Below, in pieces: positions 1 to 5,280 of a stretch of 5,280 nt of DNA. The position numbers and the translations under genes were made by a program. Where the stretch lies: positions 1 through 5,280 of the forward strand of contig JAUHZM010000226.1 of the NCBI GenBank assembly GCA_030426005.1. Reading direction: 5' to 3'. The notes beneath the pieces are model-generated. The model was not told the origin of the DNA, searched no databases, and was given only the letters and a program-made list of their open reading frames with translations. Origin of the DNA: Gammaproteobacteria bacterium. Lineage in GTDB: Bacteria > Pseudomonadota > Gammaproteobacteria > Arenicellales > Arenicellaceae. Every line of letters begins with the position of its first letter. Positions within the stretch are counted from its first letter, which is position 1.

Positions 1-1
1 C

Positions 2-2239
2 AGTGTCGCCGTGGCGCAGGAATCATTTAAGGTATCCGATATTCGGGTCAAAGGTCTGGAACGTATTTCCGCTGGCTCTATTTTTAACTATCTGCCAATC
101 AAGGTTGGCGATCGTTTTGAGCCCAGTATGTCAGCAGAATTGATTCGTGAACTCTACAAAACTGGTTTTTTCAAGAATATTGAATTGAGCACTGAGGGTT
201 CTACCATCATCGTGCAGGTCGTGGAGTATCCGTCAATTGCCAAAATTGAGTTCGCTGGTAATAAGCTGATCAAAGAAGAATCGCTGCGCGAAGCACTCGC
301 GGCTAACGACTTCGTGGAAGGGCGTGTGTTCCAACCCAATGTTTTGGAGCAGGTCAAGCAAGAGCTGAAGCGTCAGTATCTGAATCAGGGTAAGTACAAC
401 GCGCAAGTTGGTACTGAAGTGATTGATTTGCCGCGCAATCGCGTCAAAGTGAAGTTGCACGTTAAGGAAGGCCCAACCGCTAAAATCGAAAAAATTAATA
501 TCGTCGGGAATAACTACTTCTCCGATGACATGTTGCTGGAAGAATTTGAATTGTCCGACAGCATGCCGTTCTGGAAATTCTGGGGTAAAGAAGACCAATA
601 CTCAAAAGAGAAAGTGTCTGGTGACTTAGAGAGTCTGCGTAGCTTCTATCAGGATCAGGGCTTTCTGGATTTTGAAATTCTGTCTAATCAGGTCAGCATC
701 TCACCACAAAAGGACAGCATCTTTTTAACGATCAATGTCAAGGAAGGCGAGCGCTACACCGTGTCACAGTTCGTGCTGAATGGTCGTTTAGTGGTGCCGG
801 AAGATGAGTTGTTACCGTTTGTGTATATCGCTCCAGGGCGCACCTACTCACGCAAGGACGTCGACAATACTGTCGAAGTCATCAGCGATCGTTTAGCAGA
901 AGAAGGCTATTCCTACGCCGAAGTTGTGCCGGTACCTGAAATCGATCGTGAGGCACGCACTGTGGCTTTCTCGATTAATATCAAACCAGGCCGTCGCGTA
1001 TATGTGCGTCGTATCGATATCATTGGCAATGAATTAACCAACGATGCGGTGATCCGTCGTGAAATGCGTCAAACTGAAGGCGGTGCGTTTTCTCCTAGTC
1101 GGGTAAATCGCTCCAAAGTTCGTCTGCAACGTTTGAGTTTCTTTGACGAAGTTGAAATCGAAACAAATCCAGTTGCCGGTCGTGATGATCAGGTCGATTT
1201 GCAAGTCATCGTGAAAGAGCGCCCGACCGGCAGTTTCCTGTTCGGTCTGGGTTATTCTGGTGATAATGGTGCGCTGGTACAGGCGAGCGTGTCACAGGCG
1301 AACTTGTTTGGTACTGGGAATCAACTGAACTTTAATGTTCAGCGCTCAAGTTTTATTGAGGCGGTAACTCTGCAGTACACCAACCCGTACTACACCAAGA
1401 GTGGTATTTCCCGCACTATCGGCCTCAGTGGTCGAAGTATTGATTCGGCCCGAGCGAATACCTCTGAGTATATTACTGAAACGCTCGGCTTGAATGTGCG
1501 GTATTTGTTCCCGATTAACGAACACAATTCATTTTCACTGGGTGCCGGTTTAGAACGTATTGACCTGCAATCGACTATTTTTACCGTGCCCGAGATTCGT
1601 GAATTCATCGACAATAGTCCGGAGAATGATCTGCTGACCTTGAGCACGGCATTTGTACACGATACGCGAGACAGTCTGCTGTATCCAACTGATGGTAATG
1701 AGTTCCGTGTCTCATTGGACGCATCTGCGCCGGGTAGCGATCTGGAGTTTTATCGCGTAAACGTTGACGCGAGTACATACTTTCCGTTCACTCAGCGTGC
1801 TGCTTTGAAGCTGGCGGCCGACATTGGTTATGGTGATGGTTACGGTGATACTGAAGAGTTACCGTTCTTCAAAAACTATTTCGCCGGTGGCTCGCGTTCA
1901 GTACGTGGTTATGAAGCTCGGTCATTGGGCCCTCGAGACAGCAGTGCGCGACAAGATCCACTGGGTGGCAGCAAACGTGTGTTGTTGAATGCATCGCTGC
2001 TCTTGCCGGTTGGCGATGATGCGTTGGATAAACGCCTGCAATTGTTTGTTGACGCCGGTCAGGTCTACGGCCCAGAAGAAAGCTTTGATTCGTCCAAGAT
2101 TCGTGTCACCGCTGGTGTTGGTTTTAACTGGATATCGCCAGTTGGCCCGTTATCGATTTCGTATGCGTTCCCGCTTAACGAAGAAGACGGAGACGAAATT
2201 GAGAAGTTTCAATTCAGTGTTGGTCAGTTGATTCAGTAA
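2..2239 (+). CDS. bamA: Outer-membrane protein assembly factor BamA (5' partial)
   Basis: Core of the BAM complex, which folds and inserts beta-barrel proteins into the outer membrane. Counting from the GTG at 11, five POTRA domains lie at about residues 6-74, 76-153, 157-246, 250-327 and 330-404, followed by an Omp85 barrel from about 407 to 742. Landmarks are the repeated POTRA 'GN' turns (IVGNN, IIGNE), REMRQTEG in POTRA5 near the known BamD contact, and the Omp85 VRGY motif (631-634) of loop L6. The GTG at 11 is probably not the start. The frame is open to the left edge and reads SVAVAQESF, which looks like the end of a signal peptide with an AVA cleavage site just before Gln. The true start therefore lies upstream of the window. 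Loop L6 is short and the visible protein has no cysteine, unlike E. coli BamA with its disulfide-bearing L6. The C-terminus is QFSVGQLIQ, without the usual final aromatic. The reading frame is intact. skp follows after 76 nt. Confidence 0.97.
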   Translation, partial: SVAVAQESFKVSDIRVKGLERISAGSIFNYLPIKVGDRFEPSMSAELIRELYKTGFFKNIELSTEGSTIIVQVVEYPSIAKIEFAGNKLIKEESLREALAANDFVEGRVFQPNVLEQVKQELKRQYLNQGKYNAQVGTEVIDLPRNRVKVKLHVKEGPTAKIEKINIVGNNYFSDDMLLEEFELSDSMPFWKFWGKEDQYSKEKVSGDLESLRSFYQDQGFLDFEILSNQVSISPQKDSIFLTINVKEGERYTVSQFVLNGRLVVPEDELLPFVYIAPGRTYSRKDVDNTVEVISDRLAEEGYSYAEVVPVPEIDREARTVAFSINIKPGRRVYVRRIDIIGNELTNDAVIRREMRQTEGGAFSPSRVNRSKVRLQRLSFFDEVEIETNPVAGRDDQVDLQVIVKERPTGSFLFGLGYSGDNGALVQASVSQANLFGTGNQLNFNVQRSSFIEAVTLQYTNPYYTKSGISRTIGLSGRSIDSARANTSEYITETLGLNVRYLFPINEHNSFSLGAGLERIDLQSTIFTVPEIREFIDNSPENDLLTLSTAFVHDTRDSLLYPTDGNEFRVSLDASAPGSDLEFYRVNVDASTYFPFTQRAALKLAADIGYGDGYGDTEELPFFKNYFAGGSRSVRGYEARSLGPRDSSARQDPLGGSKRVLLNASLLLPVGDDALDKRLQLFVDAGQVYGPEESFDSSKIRVTAGVGFNWISPVGPLSISYAFPLNEEDGDEIEKFQFSVGQLIQ

Positions 2240-2315
2240 GGCCAATCAGTTCAAATTACGCACATCCCATGGTGTGAATAGATCAAATTTAGCTTAATAC
2301 AATAAGGTACTAATA

Positions 2316-2822
2316 ATGTTAAAACGCAGTTTATTTGTGGTCGCAGCGATTGCGGCTTTGGTTCAAACATCAGTTGCAGCGGCTGAAGTAAAAATCGGCG
2401 TCTACGATGCCCGTAAAATTCTTGAAAGCCTGCCTTCAGTGCAAAAAGAGTTCAATAACTTGAACGCTGAATTTGAGCCTAAGAAGAAAGAAATTGCCGA
2501 GAAGCAACAAGCGCTTTTGAAACTGAAAGAAGATATCGAAAAGAATGCTGGTACGATTTACTCGGAAACTGAGTTGCAAGCCAAACAACTTGAGTGGCAG
2601 AGCAAGCGTCGTGAACTGCAATTGTTGGCAGAAGACACTGAGCGTTTGTTCAACGTACGCCGTAACGAAGCGATCCGCAAGTTCCAATCTTCTGTGGATC
2701 TAGAGGTGACTAAAGTCGCGAAGGAAGAAGGTTTCGACCTGATTCTGCGTAGCGGTGTGATGTTTGCCAGCCCGAAGGTTGATATCACTGACAAAGTCCT
2801 GAAGCGTATGTCATCAAAGTAA
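2316..2822 (+). CDS. skp: Periplasmic chaperone Skp (OmpH family)
   Basis: Periplasmic holdase that binds unfolded outer-membrane proteins as a trimer and delivers them to the BAM complex. The 168-residue product is close to the E. coli length of about 161. A signal peptide is clear: basic MLKR, a hydrophobic stretch to about residue 16, and an Ala-rich cleavage region at 19-23, so the mature protein starts near AAEVKIG or EVKIG. The N-terminal beta strand KIGVYDARKIL is followed by a long, charged, Lys/Glu/Gln-rich helical section (about 42-123) that matches the coiled-coil 'tentacles'. The C-terminal part (FDLILRSGVMFASPKVDITDKVLK) is written here only as its key elements: the FDLIL strand and the DITDKVLK tail, both family hallmarks. 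The ATG is preceded by AAGG at 2304-2307, 8 nt away. It follows bamA, the usual partner, and is followed by a hairpin and a terminator instead of lpxD. Confidence 0.95.
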   Translation: MLKRSLFVVAAIAALVQTSVAAAEVKIGVYDARKILESLPSVQKEFNNLNAEFEPKKKEIAEKQQALLKLKEDIEKNAGTIYSETELQAKQLEWQSKRRELQLLAEDTERLFNVRRNEAIRKFQSSVDLEVTKVAKEEGFDLILRSGVMFASPKVDITDKVLKRMSSK

Positions 2823-2833
2823 TGAGTTTGTAT

Positions 2834-2864
2834 TGAATCTGGCTCTTTGGTTGAGCCGGATTCA
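2834..2864 (+). repeat. Inverted repeat (hairpin) just after skp
   Basis: Arms 2834-2845 and 2853-2864 pair over 12 bp with one G-T wobble around a 7-nt loop (TTTGGTT). It begins 11 nt after the skp stop codon. No T-run follows (the next bases are GGTTATACTC), so it is not a classical terminator by itself. A role as a 3'-end RNA stabiliser or processing barrier for the bamA-skp transcript is inference. The pairing is read directly from the sequence. Confidence 0.7.
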
Positions 2865-2873
2865 GGTTATACT
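2847..2873 (+). promoter_or_regulatory. Possible sigma70-type promoter upstream of the terminator (weak)
   Basis: TATACT at 2868-2873 matches 5 of 6 bases of the -10 consensus. The best upstream partner is TTGGTT at 2847-2852, a 15-bp spacer with only TTG matching. The -35 lies in the loop of the hairpin at 2834-2864. A start near 2880 would run straight into the terminator at 2885-2920, giving either a leader controlled by termination or a very short RNA. The -10 may be chance. Confidence 0.25.
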
Positions 2874-2884
2874 CGACAGACTCC

Positions 2885-2920
2885 AAAGGCGGTGTAAAGC
2901 TAGGTTTACTCCGCCTTTTT
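2885..2920 (+). terminator. Intrinsic (Rho-independent) terminator between skp and fabZ
   Basis: Left arm 2885-2898 pairs with right arm 2905-2918: 13 of 14 positions match, with a single T-T mismatch (2893/2910). The loop is GCTAGG (2899-2904). The stem holds a GC-rich core (GGCGG/CCGCC) and ends in a run of five T (2916-2920). This is a textbook + strand terminator. It probably ends transcripts from bamA-skp. On the - strand the run is only three T, so it would work poorly in that direction, and no gene visible here needs it. If fabZ-lpxA-lpxB is read from upstream, this element could act as an attenuator. Confidence 0.88.
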
Positions 2921-2944
2921 ACATCACAGCCCCATTGTTAAGAC
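2918..2944 (+). promoter_or_regulatory. Possible promoter for fabZ-lpxA-lpxB (very weak)
   Basis: The terminator implies that fabZ needs its own promoter, or readthrough. TTTACA at 2918-2923 matches the -35 consensus at 5 of 6 positions and overlaps the terminator T-run. The only nearby -10 candidate is TAAGAC at 2939-2944 with a 15-bp spacer, matching at about 3 of 6. Transcription would start around 2951, leaving a short leader with the fabZ Shine-Dalgarno. The spacer and -10 are poor, so this is only a candidate. Confidence 0.15.
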
Positions 2945-2960
2945 TCTCTGTTTAGACCCC

Positions 2961-2977
2961 AAAAGGAACTCCCCGTG
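2961..2977 (+). promoter_or_regulatory. Shine-Dalgarno and GTG start of fabZ
   Basis: AAAAGGAAC at 2961-2969 contains AGGA (2964-2967), 7 nt before the GTG at 2975. This supports the non-ATG start. The next residues (ALLDIHQIRNYLPHRYPF) line up with the normal FabZ N-terminus, so no start further upstream or downstream is needed. Confidence 0.8.
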
Positions 2978-3421
2978 GCACTGCTCGATATTCACCAAAT
3001 TCGTAACTACCTTCCGCATCGTTATCCATTTTTACTTGTTGATCGTGTACTTGAGGCAGTTCCGGAAGAACGCCTGGTCGCGTTGAAAAACGTAACCTAT
3101 AACGAACCCTTTTTTACCGGCCACTTTCCTGGTCGCCCGGTCATGCCCGGCGTCTTGATCGTGGAAGCTTTAGCACAAGCGGCTGCGCTGACCGCGAGTT
3201 ATGGCCGGGATGACATCGATACACAAAACCGAGTTTATTATTTCACCGGTATCGATAAGGCTCGATTTAAGCAGCCGGTAGAACCGGGTGATCAGCTGAT
3301 TCTCGAGGTCGAAATTTTGCGCCGCATCAAAAACATGTGGAAGTGCAAAGGCGTCGCCACCGTCGATGGTAAAGTCGCTGCCTCAGCTGAAATGATGTTC
3401 ACATTCAAAGATATTGTTTAA
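2975..3421 (+). CDS. fabZ: 3-hydroxyacyl-[acyl-carrier-protein] dehydratase FabZ
   Basis: Cytoplasmic enzyme of type II fatty acid synthesis. It removes water from (3R)-hydroxyacyl-ACP to give trans-2-enoyl-ACP, and so competes with LpxA for the same hydroxyacyl-ACP pool. The 148-residue product has the family length and a single hot-dog fold. The hallmark LPHRYPFLLVDR is at about residues 13-24. The active-site stretch around GHFPGRPVMPGVL carries the catalytic His50, and Glu64 follows in IVEALAQ; these correspond to His54 and Glu68 of E. coli FabZ. YYFTGIDKARFKQPVEPGD (88-106) is also typical. The start is GTG, supported by a good Shine-Dalgarno. The gene lies 54 nt after the terminator and 15 nt before lpxA, so it probably leads a fabZ-lpxA-lpxB transcript. 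FabA is unlikely: the catalytic acid is Glu, the length is short and the neighbours are lpx genes. Confidence 0.97.
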   Translation: MALLDIHQIRNYLPHRYPFLLVDRVLEAVPEERLVALKNVTYNEPFFTGHFPGRPVMPGVLIVEALAQAAALTASYGRDDIDTQNRVYYFTGIDKARFKQPVEPGDQLILEVEILRRIKNMWKCKGVATVDGKVAASAEMMFTFKDIV

Positions 3422-3436
3422 TTAGGAAACCAACAC

Positions 3437-4216
3437 ATGGCAACCGCAATTCATCCCACCGCGATTATTCAACCTGGCGCAGAGCTAGGCGAGAACGTGA
3501 GTATTGGCCCTTATTCGGTAATTGGCGAGAATGTCAGTATCGGTGATGGTACCAAAATCGCTGCCCATGTGGTGGTTGACGGGCACACCACGATCGGGGC
3601 AAATAATCAGATATTTTCGTTCACCGCGATCGGCGGTGAACCACAGTCTGTTTCTTATAAGGGTGAGCCAACCGAAACTCGAATTGGCGACAACAACACC
3701 TTTCGTGAAAACATCACGGTGAATCGCGGTACTGCAGACGATGAGGGCATTACCAGTATCGGTAGTAACAACTTGTTTATGGCGTATGTGCATATTGCGC
3801 ACGATTGTCGCTTGGGCTCGAGTCTGCTGTTCTCAAATAACGCCAGTCTAGCTGGGCATGTACGGGTAGAGGATTACGTAGTGTTGGCGGGGTATACGCT
3901 GGTACATCAGTTTGTGCGTATCGGCGAGCACAGTTTCTGTGGCGTTAACACGTATTGCACACTGGATATTCCGCCTTACATGCTGGTTGCTGGTAATAAG
4001 GCGATTACACACGGTATTAATGTGCGTGGAATGCGTCGTCGTGGTGTCGATAAAGACGCATTGTTGGAATTGAAGCGCGCATATAAAACCATCTATCGAT
4101 CCGGTCATACCATGGTGCATGCAATCGCGGAATTAGAGGCGAAAAATTCTCAGGTTCCTCAAGTAGCTAATCTGCTGGATTTCATTAAATCGTCTAAACG
4201 CGGCGTTATTCGTTAA
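3437..4216 (+). CDS. lpxA: UDP-N-acetylglucosamine 3-O-acyltransferase LpxA
   Basis: First step of lipid A synthesis in the cytoplasm: transfers a 3-hydroxyacyl chain from ACP to the 3-OH of UDP-GlcNAc. The 259 residues match the family length (E. coli 262). Left-handed beta-helix hexapeptide repeats fill about residues 5-185, with a helical C-terminal domain ending in the family tail KRGVIR. The catalytic segment HIAHDC holds His119 and His122 (E. coli His122/His125) and Asp123; His141 (LAGH), His157 (VHQF), Gln70, Asn195 and Arg201/Arg202 are also kept. Aligned to E. coli from memory, Asp74 becomes Ser71, Lys76 becomes Ser73, the acyl-ruler Gly173 becomes Val170, and His191 becomes Lys188. 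Val at the ruler position suggests an acyl chain shorter than C14. AGGA at 3424-3427 lies 9 nt before the ATG. The gene starts 15 nt after fabZ and ends 26 nt before lpxB. It is not LpxD: it has the LpxA C-terminal domain and catalytic motif and lacks the LpxD N-terminal uridine-binding domain. Confidence 0.96.
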   Translation: MATAIHPTAIIQPGAELGENVSIGPYSVIGENVSIGDGTKIAAHVVVDGHTTIGANNQIFSFTAIGGEPQSVSYKGEPTETRIGDNNTFRENITVNRGTADDEGITSIGSNNLFMAYVHIAHDCRLGSSLLFSNNASLAGHVRVEDYVVLAGYTLVHQFVRIGEHSFCGVNTYCTLDIPPYMLVAGNKAITHGINVRGMRRRGVDKDALLELKRAYKTIYRSGHTMVHAIAELEAKNSQVPQVANLLDFIKSSKRGVIR

Positions 4217-4225
4217 CCCGATTCG

Positions 4226-4245
4226 CGCAGGAACCCAGTGCGATG
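4226..4245 (+). promoter_or_regulatory. Shine-Dalgarno and ATG start of lpxB
   Basis: AGGA at 4229-4232 lies 10 nt before the ATG at 4243. A GTG at 4238 is out of frame. The ATG puts MRVGIVAGE at the start, matching the first beta strand and glycine-rich loop of LpxB, so this start is well supported. It lacks the few extra N-terminal residues of E. coli LpxB. Confidence 0.7.
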
Positions 4246-5280
4246 AGAGTAGGTATAGTCGCTGGTGAAAAGTCTGGTGATTATTTGGGTGCAGAACTGG
4301 TGTCTGCACTCAAGCGTCGTTACCCAGATGCGGAGTTTGTTGGCCTCGCCGGCCCATTGATGCAGGCTGAGGGCGTACGATCTTTAGCCGAAATGGACAA
4401 GATCAGCATCATGGGCATTATGGGTGCGTTGAAAGGCCTGCGCGATATTCTTTCTATTCGCCGCACCATCAAGCAAACCATGCTGGATTGGCGGCCGGAT
4501 GTCTTTATTGGCATTGATGTGCCGGACTTCAATCTAACGCTTGAAATTGCACTGCGTGAAGCGGGTATTCCGACCGTCCACTACGTGAGTCCTACGGTTT
4601 GGGCCTGGCGTGGCAAGCGGATTCATAAAATCAAGCGTGCCGCGTCGTTGATGTTGACGCTATTTCCTTTCGAAGAAACGTATTATCAAAAGCAATCGAT
4701 GCGCGTAAAGTACGTTGGTCATCCGCTAGCGGAGCAGGTGCAGTCCTGGTCTGTATCGGATACCTTGCGACATACACTGCTCCGTTCACCAGAAAAAAAG
4801 CTGATCAGTCTGTTGCCCGGAAGCCGGATGAGTGAAGTCTGTCGTTTAGCGCCGTTGATGCTGGCTGGCGCGACCGAATTAGCTACCCGCTTTACTGACA
4901 TCGACTTTGTGATACCCGCGGCTAACGCAAAGATTGCGTATTACCTGAATGTGGAATTAGATGCTGCATCGCACGGCGTTCGTGTCATTGAGGGGCATTC
5001 AAGAGACATCTTATACCTGTCACATTTGTCGGTGTTGGCATCGGGTACCGCCGCGCTCGAGGCTGGATTGTTTGCTAAGCCAATGGTGGTGATGTACAAG
5101 GTCGCGAAAATTGAGGAGTGGTATGCGGCGCGTTCAATGACCGTCGCGCATTTTTCCATGCCCAACCATCTGACGAACCCGCCAGCCGTGCCCGAGTTAA
5201 TTCAGGCAAATGCGACGGTTGAGAATCTGGTTGCTGAAGTGACTTCTTTGCTGACAGATCTGGATCGATACGATCAAATG
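4243..5280 (+). CDS. lpxB: Lipid-A-disaccharide synthase LpxB (3' partial)
   Basis: GT19 glycosyltransferase at the inner face of the cytoplasmic membrane. It joins UDP-2,3-diacylglucosamine and lipid X into the beta-1,6-linked lipid A disaccharide. The frame is open from 4243 to the right edge, giving 346 codons; E. coli LpxB has 382 residues, so roughly 35 are missing. Visible motifs are AGEKSGD (7-13), GIDVPDFN (90-97, with Asp92 equal to the important E. coli Asp98), HYVSPTVWAWR (113-123), LPGSR (191-195, Arg195 equal to Arg201), ASGTAALEAG (267-276) and MPN (Asn308 equal to Asn316). Small departures are Lys in the AGE-x-SGD loop and LTNPP after MPN where E. coli has LLAG. The gene sits 26 nt after lpxA and is probably co-transcribed with it. 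No stop or frameshift is seen. In many relatives rnhB and dnaE follow, but that lies outside the window. Confidence 0.97.
   Translation, partial: MRVGIVAGEKSGDYLGAELVSALKRRYPDAEFVGLAGPLMQAEGVRSLAEMDKISIMGIMGALKGLRDILSIRRTIKQTMLDWRPDVFIGIDVPDFNLTLEIALREAGIPTVHYVSPTVWAWRGKRIHKIKRAASLMLTLFPFEETYYQKQSMRVKYVGHPLAEQVQSWSVSDTLRHTLLRSPEKKLISLLPGSRMSEVCRLAPLMLAGATELATRFTDIDFVIPAANAKIAYYLNVELDAASHGVRVIEGHSRDILYLSHLSVLASGTAALEAGLFAKPMVVMYKVAKIEEWYAARSMTVAHFSMPNHLTNPPAVPELIQANATVENLVAEVTSLLTDLDRYDQM

Noticed and set aside
233..598. Minus-strand open frame of 121 codons inside bamA
   Set aside because: It lies wholly within a strongly conserved gene on the other strand, resembles no known family, and has no visible ribosome binding context. 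The other antisense frames in skp, lpxA and lpxB were rejected for the same reason.
1825..1856. Repeated GGTGATGG/ACGGTGATAC motif in bamA
   Set aside because: It encodes the short YGDGYGDT turn of the barrel, also present in E. coli BamA as YGDGLGG, so it is protein-driven and not a DNA repeat.
2261..2276. Small inverted repeat CACA-TCC/GGTGTG in the bamA-skp gap
   Set aside because: Short stem with a bulge and a 3-nt loop and no T-run; not a terminator. The rest of this 76-nt gap shows nothing else clear.
2298..2303. TACAAT as a -10 box for a skp promoter
   Set aside because: A start 6-8 nt downstream would lie after the AAGG Shine-Dalgarno at 2304-2307, and the -35 region (TGAATA) is poor.
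2822..2836. ATG overlapping the skp stop codon (TAATG) as start of a small gene
   Set aside because: The frame closes after four codons, so there is no gene.
2965..2970. GGAACT resembling a sigmaE -35 element before fabZ
   Set aside because: It overlaps the fabZ Shine-Dalgarno, and a matching -10 would fall inside the coding region with no clear TCAAA/TCTGA at the right spacing.
3437..4216. LpxA being a relocated or fused LpxD
   Set aside because: No LpxD N-terminal domain is present, the length is that of LpxA, and the HIAHDC catalytic stretch and KRGVIR tail are LpxA-type.

Overview
The window carries an ordinary but informative block of outer-membrane biogenesis genes from a Gram-negative proteobacterium. 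It looks gammaproteobacterial: the gene set and order, E. coli-like proteins throughout, and moderate base composition all fit. The exact genus cannot be read from the sequence. All genes lie on the + strand and coding density is very high. No mobile element, CRISPR array, tRNA or rRNA is visible.

Layout: (1) bamA, positions 2-2239, the beta-barrel assembly protein. It is cut by the left edge, which falls at the end of its signal peptide. (2) A 76-nt gap, then skp/ompH (2316-2822), a periplasmic chaperone for outer-membrane proteins. (3) A 152-nt gap (2823-2974) holding a strong hairpin just after skp and a convincing intrinsic terminator at 2885-2920. (4) fabZ (GTG start, 2975-3421), lpxA (3437-4216) and lpxB (4243 to the right edge, 3' end missing), spaced by 15 and 26 nt with a Shine-Dalgarno before each. 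They look like one co-transcribed lipid A/fatty acid unit.

How they work together: Skp carries unfolded porins across the periplasm to the BAM complex, whose core is BamA. FabZ supplies acyl chains by dehydrating 3-hydroxyacyl-ACP. LpxA takes 3-hydroxyacyl-ACP from the same pool for the first step of lipid A synthesis. LpxB makes the lipid A disaccharide. The cluster thus couples the protein and lipid sides of outer-membrane building.

The main departure from the classical order (bamA-skp-lpxD-fabZ-lpxA-lpxB) is that lpxD is absent between skp and fabZ, and a terminator occupies that place. LpxA also has unusual residues at positions that, by alignment to E. coli LpxA from memory, contact the acyl donor or set acyl length. 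BamA lacks the usual C-terminal aromatic residue. I see no evidence for a wholly new system here; the best leads are the lpxD gap and the LpxA active-site differences.
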